Below are positions 52,029 through 61,660 of a DNA stretch of 61,660 bases, one piece after another (the stretch's first letter is position 1; each line of letters opens with the position of its first letter). The notes under the pieces were generated by a model. That model did not search any database. It saw only the letters and a program-made list of their open reading frames with translations, and was not told the DNA's origin. The position numbers and the translations under genes are program-made. Source of the stretch: an uncultured Thiohalocapsa sp. (GTDB lineage: Bacteria > Pseudomonadota > Gammaproteobacteria > Chromatiales > Chromatiaceae); contig NZ_CAJXYK010000037.1 of NCBI RefSeq assembly GCF_913063425.1, forward strand, positions 1 to 61,660, in the 5' to 3' direction.

Positions 52029-55000
52029 TTACTGCAGCTCGTCAGCGCCCATGTCGGCCTCTTCACCCTGCGGCCTGGGCTCGTCGTCGAAGTCCACACG
52101 CAGGAGGGCCAGGCTCGGTGAAACCGGCCCTGCCTCGTCGATGGCGTCGGATGCGCTGGTGATGTGGTAGTCGAACAGGTTGGCCAGGTCGCGACCGCCC
52201 GCCGTGTAGTCCACGATGCTGAGCGGGCCGAAGGTCACCTGAATAAAGTTGCCGCCCTCATCGAATGCACCAGCCGTCTGGAGCGTCTTGAACTCGGCGA
52301 TGGTCAGCGAATCGCGGCTGCCGTTGAAGTACGGATTCACGAACGCCGGGTCACCGGTGATGTTGGAGAAGCTGCCGATGTACGACTGGTTGTCGAAGGT
52401 ATCCGTCAGCAGCGTGCGCCGCGGATCCAACAGGTCCAGCGTCTCGGTGATGCCGTTCAGCACGCCGAGGTCATTGGTGTACTCCTCCACCGGGACGATG
52501 GTGATGTCACAGGTGGGATCATTCAGCGGGTCGGTGGGGTCCTGGCAGGAGGCCGGCACCAGCCCGGTCTCGATAACGGCCGTCTCCGGATCATCGAAGT
52601 TCGTCCAGTAGAACGAGCGGTTCTGGTAGACGATGTTCGAGACCAGGGTGGACGGGCCGTCCAGCGAGTAGATCAGCAGCTCCGGATCCACCGCATCCGT
52701 CACTTCCTGCATCACCGCCGCAAACTCCAGGCTGTGATACCGACCCGCGATACCCGCCGGCTGCGGCGTGGTGACGTTGTTGCCGCCCTGGTTCAGGTCC
52801 AGGGTCGGGTCGAACGCCAGCGCCGTGGTGGCCGTGGAGTCGTTGTTGGCCACGGTGTTGTGGCGGATGGTCACCGACACCGCATCCTGGGCCGAGATGC
52901 CGCCGCCGGCGAGCCCCGCGACGTTGTTGGTGATCATGTTGTTGTACACCAGCACGTCGTACCAGGGGCCGGTGTTGTCCAGGCTCGCATCGATGTCCAG
53001 GCCATTCGGCTGCGAGATGTGGATGCCGCCGCCGTCGCCCGCGCCCGCGAGGTTGCCGCGGATGATGTTGGCATCGATGGTGACCCGTCCGGAGCCGGGG
53101 CTCAGCAGCAGGCCCGTATTGGGCGCGGGCTGCAGGGCCGGCTTGCCGCCGACGAAGATGCCGGAGCCGTTCACCGGACCCGCCTGCTGGAAGGACTCGT
53201 TGAACAGCACCAGGTTGTCCTCGATCAGGCCGCGGTCCGACAGACCGAAGTGGGCGATGCCCGCACCGTCACCCTGGCTGAAGTTGCCGCACACCCAGTT
53301 CTCCTGCACCCGGTAGCGGTCTGCGCCCGTGTGGAGGGAGATGCCGGCGCCGGCGCCACCGAAGGTATTGCCGTTCTGGGCGATGTGGTTGTGGTGGATG
53401 CGGATGCGGTCGTTCCAGGCATCCGGGTACACCAGGTCGTTGTCGATCTCGGCCACCAGCGTCGGATGCCCGATGCGGATGCCACCGCCGAAGAAGCCGG
53501 CGTTGCCCGTCAGCCGGTTGTTGCCGATGTTGAGATCACCGGTGTAGCCGTTGGCGGTGATGGCGCCGCCCTGGCTGGCGCCGACGATGGTGAAGCCGTC
53601 GATGCGCGAGCCCCGGTTGGGTGCGCCGCGGAAGCCCTGCGGCCAGCTGTCACGACCGACGACGAAGATGCCGGCGCCCTCCTCCGTGGCGAAAATGGGC
53701 GCACCCAGCGCCGGGAAGCCCGCCAGCGGCAGCTCCTGACCCGGCAGCAGGTCCACCAGACCGCCGAGCACCAGGCCCTCGATCTTCTCGCGCCATTCGG
53801 CGAGCGTCTCCGTCGGCGACTGGCGGGCGTTCAGCGTCACCGCCCCGGCACCCCAACCCTGGAGCTTGACCGGCTTCCACATGATGACCAGCTCTTCGTA
53901 GATGCCGGGGGCCACCAGAATCAGGTCACCGAGGCCCGCGGCATCGATGGCATCCTGGATCAGCGTGAAGTCGCCGCCTTCACCCACGCTGTGGATGGCG
54001 TAGAGGTCGTCCAGGTCGAGATCCTCTTCGATGATCCCGGCCACCTCTTCGAAGAGGTCTTCATAAAGCTCCTGGATGTCTCCCCAGTCGATCTCGTCCT
54101 CGTCGAGCTCACTCGCCAGCTCTTCCAGGAAGTCGCCGAGCTCCTCTGCGTACTCATCCAGGAAATCGGCATTCGGCCGCACGCCGTACTCGGTCCCCTC
54201 ACAGGTGGCCGGCAGATCTTCGACGTCGCCGCCCGACAGGCAGATGCCGACGGTGAGGGTGACACCGATGGGCGATTCCACGGGCTCGGGCACGCCACCC
54301 ACACGGGTGACCACCACCTGATAGTCGCCGGGCGTCTGCTCCACGGGGACCTCGGCGCGAATCCGCGTCGGCCGCCAATCGAGGATGTTGAGCGCGGTGC
54401 GGTTGCCGTCGGCATCCTCCAGCTCGACGGTGCCGGGATTGCCGCGACCGCCGAAGTTGTAGTTGCGCGTGATGAAACGCTCGGACTGGGTGACACCGTC
54501 CCATTCCGGATTCGGCACCAGATACTCCCGGCCGAGGGACCGGATGACGATCTGCTGCGGCTCGCTCACGGTGCCAGCGCCCACCACGAAGGGTCCGCCG
54601 CCGCCGCTGACGTTGGCGCGCTCCACCTGGCTCACCATGGGCGTGCGGTCAGGCCGCTCGCAATCCACCGGGAACTCCGCCGGGTTGGCGAAAGCGGCGA
54701 TGGACTCCACCGGGGTATCCAGATAGGTAATCGCCCCTGGCATGTACTGGAAGGTGTAGCAGAACTGGCTGAAGCGCGGATCGTAGAAGGGGTCCAGGAT
54801 GAACTCCGGCGCATCCGGGTTGGTCGCGAACTCGGGGTTCGGGATCGGCCCCGCATCGTTCATGCAGGAGACGATCATGTTCGGCGACATGCCCGAGGGC
54901 TGCGGCAGATTGGCCGTCCAGGTGGAGGGCAGCAGGGCGTTGAATCGGCCGTACTGGTCCGCGTAGATCCGATTCACTTCGTCGCCGTTCCAGTCGTAGA

Positions 55001-57923
55001 AGCCGACGGGCACGAAGGGCGGCGCATACTTCTCGCCGAAGGCCGGGGAGTTCGGATTGAACTCGTTGGCGAGGTCATTGAGGATCATGCCGGACACGTT
55101 GCCCGCGATGGGCACGTCCGTCATGACGAAGAAGTCCGCGGCGGCGTTCTGGCCGTTGGACAGCTGCACCAGCTTGCGATCGCACATGTCGCGCGCCTCG
55201 CCGGCGAAGGGTGCCTCTACCTCGGCCGGGTCGATGCCGGCGATGAGCTGGTCCTCGGCGCCGCTGCCGTCCTTAGTGGCTATGGCCAGGTACGGCGGAA
55301 CCACCTCCGCGTCGCCCACGCACACCGGCGGAGGCGCCTGGAGCGAGGTGGTGTACTCATCCCCGAAGTCCACGTTCTTGTGGTGCTCGCGCAGGGCCTT
55401 GTAGCCGGGGGGCGTTGCCGCCTCGACGATGTACTCGCCGGGGATCATCCAGGCATCGGGCAGCGTGGCGGCGGACACGATGCGGTCTGCGTAGAAGGCT
55501 TCCAGCTTGTCCGCCAGCGCGGAGCGGCCTGCCAGGTCCAGGGCGGCAAGGTCGTAGCGGTCGAAGGCCCAGCCGCCGTCGAACACGCCGGGACGCACCT
55601 GATTGAAGTTGCGCAGGCCGTCGAAGCAGCGGTCGTCGGTCACCGGCGGGTCGATGACGGACACGTCCGGGACACTGTTCAGGCCCTGGCAGCCGGTGGG
55701 CAGGCTGTCGTCCCAGCTATCGGTCCAGGTGACGTTGATGGCATCGCCGTAGTCGAAGCTGCCGTTGCCGTTACGGTCGATGTCCTCGGCGCCCGGGAAG
55801 TTGCCCAGGGGATAGTTGTCCACATCGGCAAGGTCGATCTCGCCGTTCATGTTCACGTCGTCGATGACGCCGTCGTTCGGGTCATAAAGGCCGTCGCCGT
55901 CCCAGTCGATGTCGATCTCGCCGCCCGGGAAGGCCACGAAAGGGAAGTCGAGGTTGTCGATATCGCCGTCGGCGTACAGGGCCACCTGCACCCGCGGCAC
56001 ACCGGGCTCCCATTCCTCGGCCACGGCCAGCTCCGGGTCGTCCTCGGCGCGGGTGGTGGCGTAGAGCACCATGCCGGAGATGCCGCCGTTCTCACCGACC
56101 AAGGCCGGTGGGAAGCCCGGCAGGAATTGCAGGTAGGGCGCCGTGCCGAACTGCATCACGCTGGTCTGCCCGAGGAAGCCCTGGAAGGCCTGGGTGAGCA
56201 CCGGGCCGGTGACGGTGCGTGACAGGTTGTCACCGGTGTTGGGGTTGATGAGGGGCTCGCCCAGAGTGCAGCCGAAGTCCGGATCATCCGGGTCCGTGGA
56301 CTGCGCCTCGGTGCAGAGCTGCGGCTGCGGGGTCAGCTCGCCGAAGCCGGGGAACTCATCGGTGGACGTGTCCACCTCACCGCCGGCATCGACGACGAAG
56401 GTCGCACCGGTGATCTTGTCGCGGGTGAAGCCCACCTCTGCCACCAGCCAGTGGAAGAACGGGAAGACCTCGTCGAAGGGCGCAAGGCCCTCCGTGTCGG
56501 TGCCGAAGGCCTGGTAGATGGTGCCATCGCGCCAGCGGAGCTGGATCGGACCCCTCTCGGACGGCGCCGGCAGCTCGTTGTCGTCCCGGAAGCCGTTCTG
56601 ATTGGTGTCCAGGAACATCGCCGTGTTGAGGCGCGTGAACCAGTTGAACACGGCCACCTCGCCCAGATCGCAGTCCCCGCCGTTGCAGGCGCCGCCCGCC
56701 ACCGTGATGGGCTGCTGGGCGATGACCACGTCCAGGTTGGAATCCCAGATGGTCAGGCTGTAGGAGCCGTCCGGGACGCCTGCGATCTCGAAGGTGCTGT
56801 CCGGGGCGCACGGGGCCGCGTAGTAGGCCTCGCCCAGCACCGCACCCCCCTCGTTCAGCGCCACCCAGCAGCTCGGGAAGGGCCGGCCGCTGAAGAACTG
56901 GAAAGTGGGCGGCCGGGACATGTGCATGTCCGTGATCAGGCCCGAGATGGTGGCGGTGCCGCCTTCGGGCAGGTTGTCGATGGGCTTGGTGAAGCCCATG
57001 AACACGTGCGGCCCCGGGAAGCCGAACTCGACGAAGAAGGGCGGCTCGTTGGCCTTGACCCAGGCGTCGATGGTCTTGGTGCCCTCGATGGTGGAGGTCT
57101 GCTGCCAGCCCTCGTCCGCAGGCGGGTCCACGACGATGCCGTACTTGCCGGGCGCCAGGTTCTTGATGAGCACGGTGCCCGTGTCCGCGTCCGCCGTGAT
57201 GGTGCCGTCGCCGAGGGTATCGATACAGGACGGGTCGTAGGGATCCTCGCAGCCGTCGATGTAGGTGGTGCCGACGGGGTTGTTGAAGGCGTCTGCGATC
57301 ACCTGACCGCCGGCGATGCCGTAGCGGCCCGCCGGCTCCTCCAGCTTGATGTTGAAGCGGCTCCAGTCGATCATTTCGCCGTCGGCGCCCGGGTTGTCCT
57401 CTTCCGGCAGGTCCGGCGCGCCGTTCACGGGCCAGTTGTCCTGGAACAGGAACACCGCGATCTGCGCCGTCGGGATCGGGTTGGCCTGGACGGCCACCTC
57501 GACGGTGGCATCCCCCGCCGTCAGGTCCACCGGCGCACCGCCGATGCTGTAGCCGGCGTAGGGCAGCACGGAGACGTAGTACCGACCCGGCGGCACGTCG
57601 TTCAGGGTCGTGCTCGGGTCGTCGGTGTTGCCGCTCAGGGCGTCGGCGAGGGCATCTGTCTTGGCCACCGGCTGGTTGCTGGCGTGGAAGCTGAGCGACA
57701 GCATGTCGTCGGCATCCGTCGCCGGGTTGTTCGGGTCCACCGGGAAGGTGTTGTCCTCCTGCAGCACGTAGCGGAAGCCGCTGACGGCATTGCCATCAGC
57801 ATCGACGACGCTCAGGGTCAGATTCGCGCCTTGGGCGCCGAGGGCCGGGAGCAGCAGGACAAACGACAGCAGGCCGACGGCGTAACCGCCCCGGCGCTGT
57901 CGTGGCATCGGATTAGGACACAT
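52029..57923 (-). CDS. Giant secreted protein with beta-helix C-terminus
   Basis: This is a 1964-residue exported protein. AGGAG 7 bp before ATG 57923 and the following signal segment (GGYAVGLLSFVLLLPALGAQGA) set the start. Several carboxypeptidase-regulatory/SdrD-like beta modules fill about residues 30-650. EF-hand/dockerin-like Asp loops (DIDWDGDGLYDPNDG, DVNMNGEIDLADVD, DIDRNGNGSFDYGD) lie near 680-725. An IPT/TIG-like domain spans about 1095-1220 and a very acidic helix about 1250-1305. A right-handed parallel beta-helix (GGDFTLIQDAIDAAGLGDLILVAPGIYEE onward) runs to the end (GADELQ). It is the first gene of the oxidase operon, probably a surface or matrix scaffold. Confidence 0.88.
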   Translation of the reverse strand: MCPNPMPRQRRGGYAVGLLSFVLLLPALGAQGANLTLSVVDADGNAVSGFRYVLQEDNTFPVDPNNPATDADDMLSLSFHASNQPVAKTDALADALSGNTDDPSTTLNDVPPGRYYVSVLPYAGYSIGGAPVDLTAGDATVEVAVQANPIPTAQIAVFLFQDNWPVNGAPDLPEEDNPGADGEMIDWSRFNIKLEEPAGRYGIAGGQVIADAFNNPVGTTYIDGCEDPYDPSCIDTLGDGTITADADTGTVLIKNLAPGKYGIVVDPPADEGWQQTSTIEGTKTIDAWVKANEPPFFVEFGFPGPHVFMGFTKPIDNLPEGGTATISGLITDMHMSRPPTFQFFSGRPFPSCWVALNEGGAVLGEAYYAAPCAPDSTFEIAGVPDGSYSLTIWDSNLDVVIAQQPITVAGGACNGGDCDLGEVAVFNWFTRLNTAMFLDTNQNGFRDDNELPAPSERGPIQLRWRDGTIYQAFGTDTEGLAPFDEVFPFFHWLVAEVGFTRDKITGATFVVDAGGEVDTSTDEFPGFGELTPQPQLCTEAQSTDPDDPDFGCTLGEPLINPNTGDNLSRTVTGPVLTQAFQGFLGQTSVMQFGTAPYLQFLPGFPPALVGENGGISGMVLYATTRAEDDPELAVAEEWEPGVPRVQVALYADGDIDNLDFPFVAFPGGEIDIDWDGDGLYDPNDGVIDDVNMNGEIDLADVDNYPLGNFPGAEDIDRNGNGSFDYGDAINVTWTDSWDDSLPTGCQGLNSVPDVSVIDPPVTDDRCFDGLRNFNQVRPGVFDGGWAFDRYDLAALDLAGRSALADKLEAFYADRIVSAATLPDAWMIPGEYIVEAATPPGYKALREHHKNVDFGDEYTTSLQAPPPVCVGDAEVVPPYLAIATKDGSGAEDQLIAGIDPAEVEAPFAGEARDMCDRKLVQLSNGQNAAADFFVMTDVPIAGNVSGMILNDLANEFNPNSPAFGEKYAPPFVPVGFYDWNGDEVNRIYADQYGRFNALLPSTWTANLPQPSGMSPNMIVSCMNDAGPIPNPEFATNPDAPEFILDPFYDPRFSQFCYTFQYMPGAITYLDTPVESIAAFANPAEFPVDCERPDRTPMVSQVERANVSGGGGPFVVGAGTVSEPQQIVIRSLGREYLVPNPEWDGVTQSERFITRNYNFGGRGNPGTVELEDADGNRTALNILDWRPTRIRAEVPVEQTPGDYQVVVTRVGGVPEPVESPIGVTLTVGICLSGGDVEDLPATCEGTEYGVRPNADFLDEYAEELGDFLEELASELDEDEIDWGDIQELYEDLFEEVAGIIEEDLDLDDLYAIHSVGEGGDFTLIQDAIDAAGLGDLILVAPGIYEELVIMWKPVKLQGWGAGAVTLNARQSPTETLAEWREKIEGLVLGGLVDLLPGQELPLAGFPALGAPIFATEEGAGIFVVGRDSWPQGFRGAPNRGSRIDGFTIVGASQGGAITANGYTGDLNIGNNRLTGNAGFFGGGIRIGHPTLVAEIDNDLVYPDAWNDRIRIHHNHIAQNGNTFGGAGAGISLHTGADRYRVQENWVCGNFSQGDGAGIAHFGLSDRGLIEDNLVLFNESFQQAGPVNGSGIFVGGKPALQPAPNTGLLLSPGSGRVTIDANIIRGNLAGAGDGGGIHISQPNGLDIDASLDNTGPWYDVLVYNNMITNNVAGLAGGGISAQDAVSVTIRHNTVANNDSTATTALAFDPTLDLNQGGNNVTTPQPAGIAGRYHSLEFAAVMQEVTDAVDPELLIYSLDGPSTLVSNIVYQNRSFYWTNFDDPETAVIETGLVPASCQDPTDPLNDPTCDITIVPVEEYTNDLGVLNGITETLDLLDPRRTLLTDTFDNQSYIGSFSNITGDPAFVNPYFNGSRDSLTIAEFKTLQTAGAFDEGGNFIQVTFGPLSIVDYTAGGRDLANLFDYHITSASDAIDEAGPVSPSLALLRVDFDDEPRPQGEEADMGADELQ

Positions 57924-58062
57924 GAACTCTCTCCTGAAACGCAAACGATTACTGTCGACTGATGGGTTGAGGAAAACGTCGTACGTCCTATCTAATCTTC
58001 TTGTCAGCACAGCTACTGATCATTCGGCTGGGCTGACGGGCCGAATGGCAGCAGATCACCAC

Positions 58063-58126
58063 CCTAGTACAGCTCCGGCCTAGTACAGCTCCGGCCTAGT
58101 ACAGCTCCGGCCTAGTACAGCTCCGG
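58063..58126. repeat. Four perfect 16-bp tandem repeats
   Basis: The unit cctagtacagctccgg occurs four times head to tail without mismatch, 140-203 bp upstream of the giant-protein start codon. It could be an array of regulator sites or a copy-number-variable tract. Confidence 0.97.
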
Positions 58127-58483
58127 AGCCTCAGATCACCCCAACTGGGCTGATCAAACCAACACCCGCGCGCGCTCCGCACCAGAGATCGGAGGCGCTT
58201 TCGCTGAAGCTGCTTCTCAAAATGCGTCAGCACGGCTGGACCGTCCCGCGCATGCAGCTCTGCGCAGTGTTAACGGTCGGTAACGCGCACCTGATGAGGA
58301 CTGCGCCGGCTGACAAGACCCAAAACACCTTGAGTCAGGCGACAAGCGCGACAGCGCTATTCGCGCGGGTTGAATGCCTTCACTACTCTCCCCCTTGGAC
58401 CCTATCGGCCTCTCTCGTGATCCAGCCGGATGTCACCGCTGACTGCAATGGCCTTTCCGCATACCTGCGGCGCGGCAACCGGC

Positions 58484-58500
58484 CTTAAGGTTTCTTTAAG
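58484..58500 (+). promoter_or_regulatory. PmrA/QseB-type response regulator box
   Basis: Reads CTTAAG-GTTTC-TTTAAG, two hexamers with a 5-bp spacer; the complement fits equally well. It lies 561 bp upstream of the oxidase operon start and 832 bp upstream of the response-regulator gene, so it could serve either direction. Confidence 0.65.
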
Positions 58501-59331
58501 GTCGGTGTCTAGCGTACTAGCTAGAAACGCCAGGAATACGGGTGACTCCCCTATTCGTGTGGATGGTTGACCCTGAAGCTTTGTTTTTCGCTTGCTCTTA
58601 CTGTTTGTGCATTAGAATATTTAGATATCGTTATCTGCGTCTCGCTAAACTCTTGCGTGCTGGGCAGTTCTCTGGCATATGCATAGGTGCTTCCCGCTGT
58701 TTTGACACCAGGGTACCCTGGCGTGCATCCGTGCTGACGCCAGCGCGCCCACGTCCCCCAGCGTGGCGCACGACCAATGACATCGGTTGCAGTGGCGGTG
58801 AATTGACGGCGTAATACCGGCCTGTTTTTAACCCTGCGGCCACGCTGTGAAGCCGCTGCCGAATCCGTCCCTATCGTCGCCCGGCAGGAGCGCGTCGCGG
58901 CCGGCCGTTGCGGCGCAGCACGGCAGCGCTTACCATCGAGTCAGCGCCAGGCGTCGGCCCAGCTCATCACTGGGCAGCGCCCGCGGTCAGGCCAGGCGCG
59001 GCCGGACGCAAAGGCGTCGGCGCCGACAGCACCGGCTGCGATGGAGAGAATGGTCTATGCAAGATGCCGGCGTCAGCGACGACACCTTGGCCCCGGGGCC
59101 GGGGCAGCCGCCGATGACAGGGTCCACGGACCCGGCCCCATTGCGTGCCCCATCGAGCGCCCCATCGAGTATCCCATTGCGCGACACAGTGCCCGGCGAG
59201 CATCGCGAGACATAGGAGTCGTTCCCCGCAGACCTATTCGGCAGGGGATGGCCTCATTGGGCAATGGGGCTTCACGCACAGCAGCGGGAATGCCGATGGC
59301 AGTCGGCCCCGCCTTTGGATCACATAACACT

Positions 59332-60017
59332 ATGACGGGCTCCAGTTCAGCCTTGCGCCTGCTCATCGTAGAAGACGACCACCTGCTCGGCTCCGGCCTG
59401 GAGATCGGCCTGCAACAGGAAGGGTGCACATCCGAGTGGGTGCGGGACGCAGGCGCGGCCGCGCAGGCGCTGCGGGACGGCACATTCGATGCCCTGGTAC
59501 TGGACCTGGGCCTGCCGGACCGCGACGGCCTCTCCCTGCTGGAAGAGATCCGCCGCGACGGGCTCGACATCCCGGTGCTCATCATCACCGCCCGGGATGC
59601 CCTGGACGACCGCGTCAACGGGCTCGACGCCGGCGCCGACGACTATCTGACCAAGCCCTTCGACCTGCCGGAGCTGGCCGCGCGCCTGCGCGCGCTGGCG
59701 CGCCGCAGCAGCGGTCGCAGCGCGGGGGCCCTGCGCGTGGGCGGCCTAAGCCTCGACACCGTGACGCGAGAGGCCCTGCTGGATGGCAGTCCGGTGGCGA
59801 TATCCCCCAAGGAGTTCGCGCTGCTGGAGATGCTGGCGGCCCGCTCCGACCACGTGGTCCCGCGCGCGCGCCTCCAGAACAGTCTGTCCGAGTGGGGCGA
59901 GGGCCTGGAGAGCAATACGCTGGAAGTCCACATTCACAATCTGCGGCGCAAGCTCGGCCGCGAGCGCATCCTCACCGTCCGGGGTGTCGGCTACAAGCTG
60001 GTGTCCGAGCCCAGCTC

Positions 60018-60021
<4 letters not shown>
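59332..60021 (+). CDS. OmpR-family response regulator, QseB/PmrA-like
   Basis: This 229-residue response regulator has a receiver domain with acidic pocket E14/D15, phosphoacceptor D58 (ALVLDLGLPD), T86 and K108. A winged-helix DNA-binding domain follows (about 130-225: LDTVTREALLDGSPVAISPKEFALLEMLA, NTLEVHIHNLRRKLG, TVRGVGYKLV). This domain architecture and these motifs belong to the QseB/PmrA/TctD group. I use ATG 59332; the upstream frame is open for 97 more codons but lacks family character. It overlaps the kinase start (ATGA). The family recognises direct TTAA-centred hexamers, which occur at 58484 and 37457. Confidence 0.94.
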
Positions 60022-61433
<1,412 letters not shown>

Positions 61434-61653
61434 CCCAGCACACCCAATCAACGGGACAGCTACCCTGTCTTTTCGCCGAAATACGGTGACAGTGTATTGA
61501 TCTTTGCGTCGCATCAGGCCTACGTGATCGCCGACGGCCAACCGAGTCCCACCCCGAGCCAAGCGCCGCGGTGAATTGGTCAACCTACATAGAGCAGTTC
61601 AGAGTTGCTGAACGCAGCCTAACTTGCTGAAATCCCGGCACAAGGAGGTGCCC

Positions 61654-61660
61654 ATGAACG
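61654..61660 (+). CDS. Start of an unidentified gene
   Basis: A strong Shine-Dalgarno (AAGGAGGTG, 61642-61650) is followed by ATG at 61654 (MN...). Only the first two codons are inside the window, so the product cannot be named. It is co-directional with the kinase, 220 bp downstream. Confidence 0.5.

Larger units (their letters stand above)
57924..59331. other. Long regulatory region between oxidase operon and two-component genes
   Basis: This 1.4-kb stretch has no convincing gene. It includes an 8-bp inverted repeat (CATTCGGC...GCCGAATG, 58021-58047), the four 16-bp tandem repeats, the response-regulator box at 58484 and an AT-richer patch at about 58530-58700. Divergent promoters for the leftward oxidase operon and the rightward regulator genes should lie here. 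Confidence 0.6.

Noticed and set aside
52164-56222. 1352-codon plus-strand frame opposite the giant protein
   Set aside because: Shadow of the minus-strand gene; the composition is Val/Gly/Arg/His-rich without domains.
58222-58814. Two small plus-strand frames upstream of the response regulator
   Set aside because: No ribosome binding site or family resemblance; the region is better explained as regulatory DNA.

Overview
The window is 61.7 kb of GC-rich gammaproteobacterial chromosome. The left end carries the gene order leuC-leuD-leuB-asd-fimV-truA-trpF-trpB-trpA-accD-folC-dedD-cvpA-purF, all on the minus strand. This is the arrangement known from Pseudomonas and related gammaproteobacteria. 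A Chromatiales/Ectothiorhodospiraceae-type host is my guess from protein style and base composition, but the sequence alone does not settle the genus.

Region 1 (1-17245) is this housekeeping block for purine, folate, fatty acid, tryptophan, leucine and lysine/threonine precursor synthesis, plus tRNA pseudouridylation and the FimV polar hub. Region 2 (17345-21332, plus strand) is a compact three-gene module: a Trypco1 (trypsin-co-occurring) domain protein, a membrane-anchored trypsin-like protease, and an exported TPR protein. The TPR gene contains six nearly identical 150-bp repeats. It looks like a conflict or surveillance system. A truncated DUF29 gene and rarA follow.

Region 3 (23378-33925) is a 10.5-kb integrative element in the 3' end of tRNA-Arg(ACG). 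It is bounded by 51-bp direct repeats and has a tyrosine integrase, an AlpA-like regulator, a PriCT/Toprim/DUF3987 primase, small DNA-binding and Cys-rich proteins, a HigBA/RelE-type toxin-antitoxin pair and two unfamiliar cargo genes. The layout resembles a P4-like phage satellite.

Region 4 (34382-57923, minus strand) is a cluster of secreted redox proteins: a nine-haem cytochrome, a cytochrome fused to a substrate-binding protein, a SCO copper chaperone, a subtilase, three cupredoxin/multicopper-oxidase polypeptides and a 1964-residue secreted beta-helix protein. The copper-ligand motifs of one multicopper oxidase are divided between two adjacent genes. With the third gene the set would add up to about six cupredoxin domains, as in MnxG/ceruloplasmin-type oxidases. 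Extracellular oxidation of a metal (Mn or Fe) or another reductant coupled to c-type cytochromes is the best guess, but it is not proven here.

Region 5 (57924-61660) has a long regulatory region with four 16-bp tandem repeats and a PmrA/QseB-type box, followed by a QseBC/PmrAB-like two-component system and the first codons of another gene. A second box of the same type lies upstream of the nine-haem cytochrome, which suggests that the two-component system controls the redox cluster.
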